The position numbers were made by a program, and so were the translations under genes. The notes beneath the pieces are model-generated. The model searched no databases. It had not been told where the DNA came from and worked only from the letters and a program-made list of their open reading frames with translations. Below, one piece after another: positions 47,944-54,834 of a stretch of DNA of 64,000 nt; position 1 is the stretch's first letter, and each line of letters opens with the position of its first letter. The stretch lies in contig DASXYP010000024.1 of the NCBI GenBank assembly GCA_036502405.1, positions 1 to 64,000 of the forward strand, in the 5' to 3' direction. This stretch comes from Chersky-806 sp036502405. GTDB lineage: Bacteria; Actinomycetota; Acidimicrobiia; IMCC26256; JAENVU01.

Positions 47944-50640
47944 TTGGCCACGAAGAAGATCAGGGTGTACGAGCTCGCCCGAGAGCTCGGCGTCGACAAC
48001 CAGGTGGTCCTGGATCTCGCCGAGGAGCTCAAGATCGGGGTGAAGAGCCACTCGTCGAGCATCGACGATCCCTCGGCCGACCGCGTCCGCCGGCTGGCGG
48101 ACAGCCGCGAGCTGCGCGGCGAGCCCATCGTGGACGAGCCCAAGCCGAAGGCGGCGCCGACGACCGGTGCGCGCGGGCGCGGCAAGCCCGCTCCCGCGGC
48201 GCCCGAGCCCGCGGTTCCGGTCGCAGCCGCGACCGAGACGGTCGCGCCCGAGACCGCGCCCCCGCCGGAGCCCGAGCCCACCCGCCCCGCCCACCGGGTG
48301 GTCCGGTCGACCGGAGGCATCCCGGCGCCCGTCGCGCCTGCGCCCGCGCCGGCACCCGCACCCACTCCGCCGCCCGCCCGTCCCGCCACCCCGGCCGTGC
48401 CGGTGGCACCCGCCGCGTCGGCCGCGCCCGCAACCGAGGCGCCCGAAGCCGCGCCCGGCTCGCCGCCGCCCGCTCCGTTGCGCAGCGCCTCGGGCAAGAC
48501 CATCCCACCCCCGCCGGGTCAGCGGCTCACCCCGCCCCCGCCGGGTCAGCGCGCGCCCGCGCCGGGCCGGACGACCGGTGGTCCGCCGCGCAGCGGCGGC
48601 CCGGGCGGCGCGAACCGTGGTGGGCCTCCCGGTGGCGGTGGCCCCGGCGGTCCGGGCGGCTTCAACCGGGGTGGTCCCCCGGGTGGCGGTCGCGGCGGTC
48701 CGGGTGGAGGTCCCGGCGGCTTCAACCGTGGCCGTCCGGGCGGTCCCGGACAGCGCCCGCGGCGCAAGAAGCGTCGTCGTCGCGGGCTCGAGGAGCTCGG
48801 GCCGCAGTCCGCGCCCACGCTCACGCCCGCCGACGTCCCGGTTCCCGAGGGCGAGATCGTCGTGCCCCGCGGGATCACGATCCAGGAGCTCGCGCCCAAG
48901 TTCAACCGGACGAGCGCGGACCTCGTGCGCATCCTGTTCGACGCGGGCGAGATGGTCACCGGCACCCAGTCCCTTGCCGACGAGATGATCGAGCTCATCG
49001 CGCAGGAGCTCGGTGCCGAGATCCTGCTCGTCGAGCCGGGCCAGGAGGCCGAGCTCGAGCTGCAGGCGATGCTGGGCGACGACGACGAGGACGAGGACGA
49101 GGCGCTGCTGGAGCCGCGCGCCCCGGTCGTGACCGTCATGGGCCACGTGGACCACGGCAAGACGACCCTGCTCGACCGGATCCGCGAGACGAACGTGGTC
49201 GCGGGCGAGGCCGGCGGCATCACCCAGCACATCGGTGCGTACCAGGTGGTCAAGAACGGCCGTCCGATCACGTTCATCGACACGCCGGGCCACGAGGCGT
49301 TCACCGCCATGCGGGCCCGGGGTGCCGAGGCGACCGACGTCGTGGTGCTCGTGGTCGCGGCGGACGACGGCGTCATGCCGCAGACGATCGAAGCGATCAA
49401 CCACGCGCGTGCGGCCGAGGTGCCGATGGTCGTGGCGATCACGAAGGTCGACCGCGAGAACGCAGACGTCACCCGGGTGAAGCAGCAGCTGGTGGAACAG
49501 GAGCTCGTGCCCGAGGAGTGGGGCGGCGACACCATCGTCAACGAGGTCGCGGCTACCCAGGGCCTCGGCATCGAGGAGCTCCTCGAGTCGATCCTCCTGC
49601 TCGCCGACCTCTACGACCCACCGCTTGCCGCGAACCCGAAGGAGCCGGCGCGCGCGTTCGTGCTCGAGTCCAACCTCGACCAGGGCCGCGGCCCGGTCGC
49701 GACCGTGATCGTGGATCGCGGCACGCTGCGGGTCGGCGATCCGGTCGTCGCCGGCGGTGGCTGGGGCAAGGTCCGGGCGATGTTCGACGAGGCCGGCCAG
49801 CAGGTCACCGAGGCCGGTCCCTCGACGCCGGTCGAGGTGCTCGGGCTCGACGACGTCCCGCTCGCCGGGGACGAGCTGCGGGTCGCGCCGAACGAGAAGA
49901 TCGCGCGGGCCGTTGCGGACGCGCGCTCGTACCGCCGCCGCGCCGCCAACCTGACCCACCCGATGACGCTCGCCGGTGGCGCCCGCCTCGAGGACATCTT
50001 CGCCATGGTCCAGCGGGGCGAGACCGCCACGCTCGGCCTCGTCCTCAAGGCGGACGTGCACGGCTCGCTCGAGGCGCTCACCGATGCGCTCCGCAAGCTC
50101 GACCAGGCCCACGACGAGGTGCGGCTGTCGTTCGTGCACCGCGCGGTGGGCGGCATCACCGAGTCGGACATCAACCTCGCCGCAGTCGCCAACGCGACCG
50201 TCATCGGCTTCAACGTGCGCCCGGACCGCAAGGCCCGTGAGCTCGCCGAGTCCGAGCAGGTCGACGTCCGCCTCTACGAGGTCATCTACGAGGTGCTCGA
50301 CGACGTCAGCAAGGCGCTGCTCGGCATGCTCAAGCCCGAGTACGAGGAGGTCGTCACCGGCGACGCGGAGGTGCGCGAGATCTTCGGCGTGCCGCGCGTC
50401 GGCAAGGTGGCCGGCTGCTACGTGCTCAACGGGGTCATCACCCGGGGCTCGAAGGTGCGCTTCCTGCGCGAGGGCGTCGTCATCTGGAAGGGCGCGATCG
50501 CGACCCTGCGCCGGTTCAAGGACGACGTCCGGGAGGTCCGGGAGGGCTTCGAGTGCGGCATCGGGCTCGAGAACTTCCAGGACCTCAAGGCCGGCGACGT
50601 CATCGAGACCTACGAGGAGCGCGAGATCGCCCGCGTCTGA
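47944..50640 (+). CDS. infB: Translation initiation factor IF-2
   Basis: Places initiator tRNA on the 30S subunit. 898 aa from TTG 47944 ('MATKKIRVYELARELGVDNQ'). N-terminal IF2_N domain, then a Pro/Ala segment and an RGG-type stretch around residues 215-280 ('GGFNRGGPPGG' twice, then 'GGFNRGRPGG' and a KKRRRR cluster). G domain begins near residue 400: G1 'GHVDHGKTTLLD', G3 'DTPGHEAF', G4 'TKVDREN'. Domains II-IV complete, ending 'DVIETYEEREIARV'. Confidence 0.96.
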   Translation: MATKKIRVYELARELGVDNQVVLDLAEELKIGVKSHSSSIDDPSADRVRRLADSRELRGEPIVDEPKPKAAPTTGARGRGKPAPAAPEPAVPVAAATETVAPETAPPPEPEPTRPAHRVVRSTGGIPAPVAPAPAPAPAPTPPPARPATPAVPVAPAASAAPATEAPEAAPGSPPPAPLRSASGKTIPPPPGQRLTPPPPGQRAPAPGRTTGGPPRSGGPGGANRGGPPGGGGPGGPGGFNRGGPPGGGRGGPGGGPGGFNRGRPGGPGQRPRRKKRRRRGLEELGPQSAPTLTPADVPVPEGEIVVPRGITIQELAPKFNRTSADLVRILFDAGEMVTGTQSLADEMIELIAQELGAEILLVEPGQEAELELQAMLGDDDEDEDEALLEPRAPVVTVMGHVDHGKTTLLDRIRETNVVAGEAGGITQHIGAYQVVKNGRPITFIDTPGHEAFTAMRARGAEATDVVVLVVAADDGVMPQTIEAINHARAAEVPMVVAITKVDRENADVTRVKQQLVEQELVPEEWGGDTIVNEVAATQGLGIEELLESILLLADLYDPPLAANPKEPARAFVLESNLDQGRGPVATVIVDRGTLRVGDPVVAGGGWGKVRAMFDEAGQQVTEAGPSTPVEVLGLDDVPLAGDELRVAPNEKIARAVADARSYRRRAANLTHPMTLAGGARLEDIFAMVQRGETATLGLVLKADVHGSLEALTDALRKLDQAHDEVRLSFVHRAVGGITESDINLAAVANATVIGFNVRPDRKARELAESEQVDVRLYEVIYEVLDDVSKALLGMLKPEYEEVVTGDAEVREIFGVPRVGKVAGCYVLNGVITRGSKVRFLREGVVIWKGAIATLRRFKDDVREVREGFECGIGLENFQDLKAGDVIETYEEREIARV

Positions 50641-50650
50641 GGCGGCCCTC

Positions 50651-50691
50651 CTGGGTCGCTGCAGCCTGCGCGGCTCCGGGTCGTTCCGGCG
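50651..50691 (+). repeat. GGGTCGCT repeat after infB
   Basis: 41 bp starting 10 bp after the infB stop align with 58585-58625 (after the M16 gene) at about four in five positions, both ending TCCGGCG. It is followed by an imperfect inverted repeat around CCAGATCTTCGG / CCGGAGATCTTGG (about 50699-50736), which may terminate infB transcripts. Confidence 0.5.
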
Positions 50692-50778
50692 GTCGAGCGC
50701 CAGATCTTCGGAAGGGAGCCGCCGGAGATCTTGGGCACAGTGGCCAGTCCGAAATGTCGCCGGCGGCCCGGGTGGCGC

Positions 50779-50784
50779 GACAAT
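50779..50784 (+). promoter_or_regulatory. -10 box of the DUF503 gene
   Basis: GACAAT ends 6 nt before GTG 50791; same geometry as the other leaderless starts although the first base deviates. Confidence 0.35.
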
Positions 50785-50790
50785 GGCGCG

Positions 50791-51078
50791 GTGCACGCCG
50801 CCGCGGTCCGCTTCGACCTCCATGTGCCGGCCAGCCGGTCGCTCAAGGCGAAGCGAGCGGCCATCCGCCCGGTGGTGGACGGGCTCCGGCACCGGTTCAA
50901 GGTGTCGGTCGCCGAGGTCGACTACCAGGACCAGTGGCAGCGCGCCTCGATCGGCGTCGCACTGGTCGACGGGAGTGCTGCGCACCTCGAGGAGGTGATG
51001 GCATCCGTGGAGCGGTTCGTCGCTCGGGCCCCCGACCTCGATCTCCTGGACACCGAGACCGCGTGGCTCGAGTCATGA
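50791..51078 (+). CDS. DUF503 (YlxP-like) protein
   Basis: 95 aa from GTG 50791: 'FDLHVPASRSLKAKRAAIRP', 'VSVAEVDYQDQWQRASIGVA'. Ferredoxin-like small family found between infB and rbfA; linked to ribosome function by context only. ATGA overlap with rbfA. Confidence 0.9.
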   Translation: MHAAAVRFDLHVPASRSLKAKRAAIRPVVDGLRHRFKVSVAEVDYQDQWQRASIGVALVDGSAAHLEEVMASVERFVARAPDLDLLDTETAWLES

Positions 51079-51467
51079 GTCGGCGCCAGGCTCCCCGCCA
51101 GTACCCGCGTGCCGCGCGCGTGAACGAGGTCGTGCGCGAGGCGCTCGCCGAGGAGCTCGAGCGGATGTCCGATCCCCGGCTCGGGTTCGTGACGCTGACG
51201 GGCGTCGAGGTGAGCCCGGACATCCGCTACGCGGACGTCTACTACTCCGCGTTCGGGACCGACGACGAGCAGGCCGGGAGCTCGAACGCGCTGCGCTCGG
51301 CGAGCCCCCGGCTGCGGGCCGTGCTGGGCAAGCAGGTGCGGCTCAAGTTCGTGCCCGAGCTGCGGTTCCACGAGGACCCCGCGGTCGCGCAGGGCCGGCG
51401 GATCGAGGAGGTCATCCGCTCCATCCACGACGGCGCGGTCGTCCCCGACGAGGATGGACGCTCGTGA
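51075..51467 (+). CDS. rbfA: Ribosome-binding factor A
   Basis: Late 30S maturation and cold adaptation factor. 130 aa: 'YPRAARVNEVVREALAEELE', 'RLGFVTLTGVEVSPDIRYAD' and 'LRFHEDPAVAQGRRIEEVI' match the single KH-like domain. Overlaps both neighbours by 4 bp. Confidence 0.94.
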   Translation: MSRRQAPRQYPRAARVNEVVREALAEELERMSDPRLGFVTLTGVEVSPDIRYADVYYSAFGTDDEQAGSSNALRSASPRLRAVLGKQVRLKFVPELRFHEDPAVAQGRRIEEVIRSIHDGAVVPDEDGRS

Positions 51468-52438
51468 GCGCGCGAGAGAGCGTCGACGAAGCCCTGACCC
51501 GGGCCGCGAAGGCGATCGACGGGGCCGAGGTGGTCGCGCTCGCCTGCCACGTCACTCCCGACGGCGACGCGCTCGGGTCGACGCTGGCGCTGCACCACGT
51601 GCTGCGCGCCGCGGGCATGAGCAGCATCGCCTCCTTCCCGAAGCCGTTCCGCGTGGCGACCCACTACCGCGAGCTGCCGGGCCTCGAGCTGCTCGCGCCC
51701 CCCGAGGAGTTCCCGACCCGACCCGACGTGATGGTCACCTTCGACTGCGGCTCGCTCGACCGCCTGGGCGGGCTGCGCCCGTCGGCCGAGGCCGCAGCCG
51801 AGCTGATCGTGGTCGACCACCACGTCTCGAACGACCGCTACGGCACGATCAACGTCATCGACCCCGATGCCGCGGCCAGTGGGGTCCTCGTTCGGCGCCT
51901 CATCGAGCGCCTCGGGCTGGCACTGAACGACGCGGCCGCGGTCTGCCTGTACGCGGCGCTCATCTGCGACACCGGGCGGTTCCAGTACGAGACGACGTGC
52001 CCCGACGTGTTCGCGCTCGCCGGCGAGCTGGTCGGCTACGACGTCCCGGTCAGCCGGCTCAGCCGGACGCTGTTCGAGGAGCACCGGTTCGCCTACCTCC
52101 AGCTGCTCGCCGAAGCGGTCGCCAACGCGGAGCTGGTGCGCGAGCAGTCCTTCGTCTGGACCGCGGTGACCCAGGACATGCTGGCCCGCCACGACGTCAG
52201 CCTCGAAGAGGTCGAGGGCCTGATCGACATCATCCGGCGCACTGCAGAAGCCGACGTCGCCTGCGTCCTGAAGGAAGAGCCGGACGGCACGGTGAAGGTC
52301 AGCCTGCGCTCGGTCGGCGCCGCGGACGTCCGGCACCTCGCCGCGGCCCACGGTGGCGGCGGGCACCGCTTCGCGGCGGGCTTCACGTCGGAGGCCGGGA
52401 TCGACGAGACCGTCGACCGCATCCGCGCGGCGCTGTAG
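51464..52438 (+). CDS. nrnA: DHH-family oligoribonuclease/pAp phosphatase NrnA
   Basis: 324 aa. DHH domain: 'ACHVTPDGDALGSTLALHHV' (D-x-D), 'VTFDCGSLDRLGG', 'LIVVDHHVSNDRYGTINVID' (DHH), 'CLYAALICDTGRFQYET'; DHHA1 C-terminus with 'AAHGGGGHRFAAGF'. Degrades nano-RNAs or 3'-phosphoadenosine phosphate; in a genome with an APS reductase pathway the pAp role is less needed. GTGA overlap with rbfA. Confidence 0.93.
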   Translation: MSARESVDEALTRAAKAIDGAEVVALACHVTPDGDALGSTLALHHVLRAAGMSSIASFPKPFRVATHYRELPGLELLAPPEEFPTRPDVMVTFDCGSLDRLGGLRPSAEAAAELIVVDHHVSNDRYGTINVIDPDAAASGVLVRRLIERLGLALNDAAAVCLYAALICDTGRFQYETTCPDVFALAGELVGYDVPVSRLSRTLFEEHRFAYLQLLAEAVANAELVREQSFVWTAVTQDMLARHDVSLEEVEGLIDIIRRTAEADVACVLKEEPDGTVKVSLRSVGAADVRHLAAAHGGGGHRFAAGFTSEAGIDETVDRIRAAL

Positions 52439-52453
52439 CGACCCGAAGGGTCG
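52439..52453 (+). terminator. Small hairpin after nrnA
   Basis: CGACCC-GAA-GGGTCG immediately follows the nrnA stop; no U-tract, and truB starts 13 bp later. Confidence 0.3.
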
Positions 52454-52465
52454 ACGGCGGGAATC

Positions 52466-53362
52466 ATGATCCACGATGGACTGGTGGTGGTCGACAAGCC
52501 GGCCGGCTTCACCTCCCACGACGTCGTGGCCAAGCTGCGCAAGGCGTTCGGCCAGAAGCGCGTCGGTCACGCAGGCACGCTCGACCCGGACGCGACCGGC
52601 GTGCTGCTCGTCGGGCTCGGACGGGTGACGCGGCTGCTGCGCTTCCTGCAGGAGACCACCAAGAGCTACCGCGGGACCGTCGCGTTCGGCGTGGCCACCG
52701 ACACGCTCGACGCCGCGGGCGCGGTCCTCGAGCGCCGCGCGATGCCGGTGACCGAGGCCGACGTCGTGGCCGCGACGTGCCGGTTCGTCGGGGACCTGCA
52801 GCAGGTCCCGCCGATGGTCTCGGCGCTGAAGGTCGACGGGCGCCGCCTCCACGAGCTCGCGCGGGCGGGGGAGGTCGTGGAGCGCAAGGCCCGGGCGGTG
52901 CACGTCGACCGGTTCGAGGTCGAGGCGTTCGAGCCGGGCCCGTTCCCCACCGCGACGGTGCTCGTCGACTGCTCGAGCGGCACGTACGTCCGGTCGCTCG
53001 CCGCGGACCTCGGCGCGGCGCTCGGCGGCCCGGCCCACCTCGCGTCGCTGCGCCGGCTCCGGGTCGGGTCGTTCACGGTCGACGAGGCGCACCCGCTGGA
53101 TGTGGTGGAGCAGGACCCGGCGGCGGCGGTCCTCAGCCCGGTCGACGCGATGCGTGGGTTGGAGCGAGCCTGCGTCGGGGCCGAGACGGCGCGGGCGGTC
53201 GCCCACGGCTCGGTGTTCCCGAGCAGCGCGTTCGAGGTCTCCGGCCCCGGGCCCTACGCGGTCGTGGACGAGGACGGTGCGCTCCTCGCGATCTACGAGC
53301 ACCGGGGTGCGGGGCTCAAGCCGGCCGTCGTCCTTCCTCCAGGCGAGGTCGCGGGGCCGTGA
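52466..53362 (+). CDS. truB: tRNA pseudouridine(55) synthase TruB
   Basis: Makes the T-loop pseudouridine. 298 aa: 'GLVVVDKPAGFTSHDVVAKL', catalytic Asp in 'RVGHAGTLDPDATGVLLVGL', 'TKSYRGTVAFGVATDTLDAA', 'DCSSGTYVRSLAADLGAALG', and a C-terminal PUA-like region. 27 bp from nrnA. Confidence 0.96.
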   Translation: MIHDGLVVVDKPAGFTSHDVVAKLRKAFGQKRVGHAGTLDPDATGVLLVGLGRVTRLLRFLQETTKSYRGTVAFGVATDTLDAAGAVLERRAMPVTEADVVAATCRFVGDLQQVPPMVSALKVDGRRLHELARAGEVVERKARAVHVDRFEVEAFEPGPFPTATVLVDCSSGTYVRSLAADLGAALGGPAHLASLRRLRVGSFTVDEAHPLDVVEQDPAAAVLSPVDAMRGLERACVGAETARAVAHGSVFPSSAFEVSGPGPYAVVDEDGALLAIYEHRGAGLKPAVVLPPGEVAGP

Positions 53363-53366
53363 CCGC

Positions 53367-53372
53367 CAGAAT
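53367..53372 (+). promoter_or_regulatory. Possible -10 box of ribF
   Basis: CAGAAT ends 6 nt before GTG 53379; weak at the first position but in the recurring geometry. Confidence 0.3.
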
Positions 53373-53378
53373 GGCGCC

Positions 53379-54335
53379 GTGACCACCACCCGCGTCGTGC
53401 GCCCGACCGAGGACCGCACCCCGATCAGCGACGGCAGCGTCGTGACCATCGGCGCCTACGACGGGGTCCACCAGGGCCACGAGAAGGTGCTCCGGCTGGT
53501 CCGCGACCTCGCGGACGCGCGTGGCCTCGATGCCTGCCTCGTCACGTTCGACCGCCATCCCGCGCAGGTCGTCCGCCCCGATTCCGCACCGTGCCTGCTC
53601 ACCTCCCTCGACCAGAAGCTGGAGCTGCTCACCGCGCTCGAGCTCGTGGACATCGTGTGCGTGCTGCGATTCGACGAGGCGCGCAGCCACGAAGCCGCGG
53701 AGGACTTCGTGCGCGAGGTGCTCGTCGGCCTCCTGCGGGCGCGGGTCGTCGTGGTCGGCGCGGACTTCCACTTCGGGTACCGGCGTGGCGGCAACGTCGC
53801 CCTCCTGGAGCAGATGGGCAAGGACCTCGGCTTCGAGGTCGTCGGCCTCGGGCTCGTGGCGCCGGAGGGAGACGACCGGGAGCCGTACTCGTCGACCCGC
53901 GTGCGGGGGGCGCTGGCCAACGGCGACGTCGCCGCGGCGGCCTCGCTGCTCGGCCATCCCCACGAGGTCCGGGGCACGGTGGTCCGCGGCGACCAGCGGG
54001 GTCGCGAGCTCGGGTTCCCGACCGCGAACGTCGCGGTGCCCGAGGAGATCTGCCTGCCGGCGGACGGGATCTACGCGGGGGAGTACCAGGGCCCCGACGG
54101 GGTCTGGCGCCCGGCGGCCATCTCCCTCGGCCGGCGCCCGACGTTCTACGAGGACGCCGAGCACTCGCTGCTCGAGGCCTACCTGCTCGACTTCGACGGG
54201 GACCTCTACGGCCAGCCGGCCTCGGTGCGGTTCCTGGAGCGGCTGCGGGGCGAGCAGCGCTTCGACTCGGTCGACGACCTCGTGGCCCAGATGGCCAAGG
54301 ACGTCGAGGCGACCCGCCAGGTGGTGGGGTCCTAG
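53379..54335 (+). CDS. ribF: Bifunctional riboflavin kinase/FMN adenylyltransferase
   Basis: Makes FMN and FAD from riboflavin. 318 aa from GTG 53379. FAD-synthetase half: 'VVTIGAYDGVHQGHEKVLRL', 'ARVVVVGADFHFGYRRGGNV', 'STRVRGALANGDVAAAASLL'. Kinase half: 'VVRGDQRGRELGFPTANVAV', 'PADGIYAGEY', 'LLEAYLLDFDGDLYGQPASV'. truB-ribF-rpsO is a common order. Confidence 0.95.
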   Translation: MTTTRVVRPTEDRTPISDGSVVTIGAYDGVHQGHEKVLRLVRDLADARGLDACLVTFDRHPAQVVRPDSAPCLLTSLDQKLELLTALELVDIVCVLRFDEARSHEAAEDFVREVLVGLLRARVVVVGADFHFGYRRGGNVALLEQMGKDLGFEVVGLGLVAPEGDDREPYSSTRVRGALANGDVAAAASLLGHPHEVRGTVVRGDQRGRELGFPTANVAVPEEICLPADGIYAGEYQGPDGVWRPAAISLGRRPTFYEDAEHSLLEAYLLDFDGDLYGQPASVRFLERLRGEQRFDSVDDLVAQMAKDVEATRQVVGS

Positions 54336-54356
54336 AGGGCCCCGAATGGGGTCCTC
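54335..54356 (+). terminator. Hairpin after ribF
   Basis: GAGGGCCCC (54335-54343) / GGGGTCCTC (54348-54356), one G-T wobble, GAAT loop. It begins in the ribF stop codon; the run TTTTT comes 9 nt later. Confidence 0.45.
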
Positions 54357-54360
54357 GTGA

Positions 54361-54366
54361 TACGCT
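54361..54366 (+). promoter_or_regulatory. -10 box of rpsO
   Basis: TACGCT about 36 nt before the rpsO ATG, right after the ribF hairpin. Confidence 0.35.
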
Positions 54367-54402
54367 TTTTCCTTCCGCAACCGAAAGAATCTCTCTCCGC
54401 GC

Positions 54403-54660
54403 ATGCCCGACACCACCGCAACGATCAGCGAGCACCGCCTCCACGAGACCGACACCGGCTCACCGGAGGTCCAGATCGCGCTCCTCACGGGGCGGATCAA
54501 CCATCTCACGGAGCACCTGAAGGTCCACAAGAAGGACCATCACTCGCGCCGGGGGCTGCTCATGCTCGTCGGTCGGCGCCGTCGCCTGCTGGACTACCTC
54601 CGGCGCAACGACGTCGAGCGGTACCGGGCATTGATCGCGAAGCTGGGTCTCCGCCGGTAG
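54403..54660 (+). CDS. rpsO: 30S ribosomal protein S15
   Basis: 85 aa; 'DTGSPEVQIALLTGRINHLT', 'HKKDHHSRRGLLMLVGRRRR', 'RYRALIAKLGLRR' are canonical. Followed by pnp as in most bacteria. Confidence 0.97.
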   Translation: MPDTTATISEHRLHETDTGSPEVQIALLTGRINHLTEHLKVHKKDHHSRRGLLMLVGRRRRLLDYLRRNDVERYRALIAKLGLRR

Positions 54661-54668
54661 CGGATCGT

Positions 54669-54689
54669 GGGAGCGGCGTCGCCGCTCCC
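54669..54689 (+). terminator. Hairpin after rpsO
   Basis: GGGAGCGG/CCGCTCCC with a 5-nt loop, 8 nt after the rpsO stop; no U-tract. Might be a processing site between rpsO and pnp. Confidence 0.4.
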
Positions 54690-54725
54690 GCTTCGCGTCA
54701 CGACATCAAAGCGAGCGCGACGGCG

Positions 54726-54813
54726 GTTGTCAGTCGCCGATGCTCGAGCCACGCTCGAGCGCCGACAACTGGGAATCACCGCAGCTCGCACGACTGCCGC
54801 CCCGTGTGGGGCG
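54726..54813 (+). promoter_or_regulatory. Structured pnp leader
   Basis: Outer stem GTTGTC (54726-54731) / GACAAC (54764-54769) encloses GCTCGAGC-CAC-GCTCGAGC (54742-54760). A second hairpin CGCCCC-GTGT-GGGGCG lies at 54798-54813, just before the AGAGGAG ribosome-binding site. In E. coli the pnp leader is cut by RNase III and then silenced by PNPase; a similar loop is plausible. The 174-bp gap holds no gene. Confidence 0.45.
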
Positions 54814-54834
54814 ACAAGAGAGGAGCGCGTTCCC

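Noticed and set aside
48546..48770. Short tandem GGT/CCG-rich repeats inside infB
   Set aside because: They encode the RGG/FNRGG linker of IF-2 in frame; not an independent repeat array or CRISPR.
47560..50985. 1,141-codon open frame on the minus strand opposite infB
   Set aside because: Shadow of high-GC codon usage; the plus strand holds a complete IF-2 with all GTPase motifs.
54661..54834. Possible tRNA in the rpsO-pnp gap
   Set aside because: Stems do not form a cloverleaf and no T-loop or anticodon arm consensus is visible; same negative result in the other gaps.
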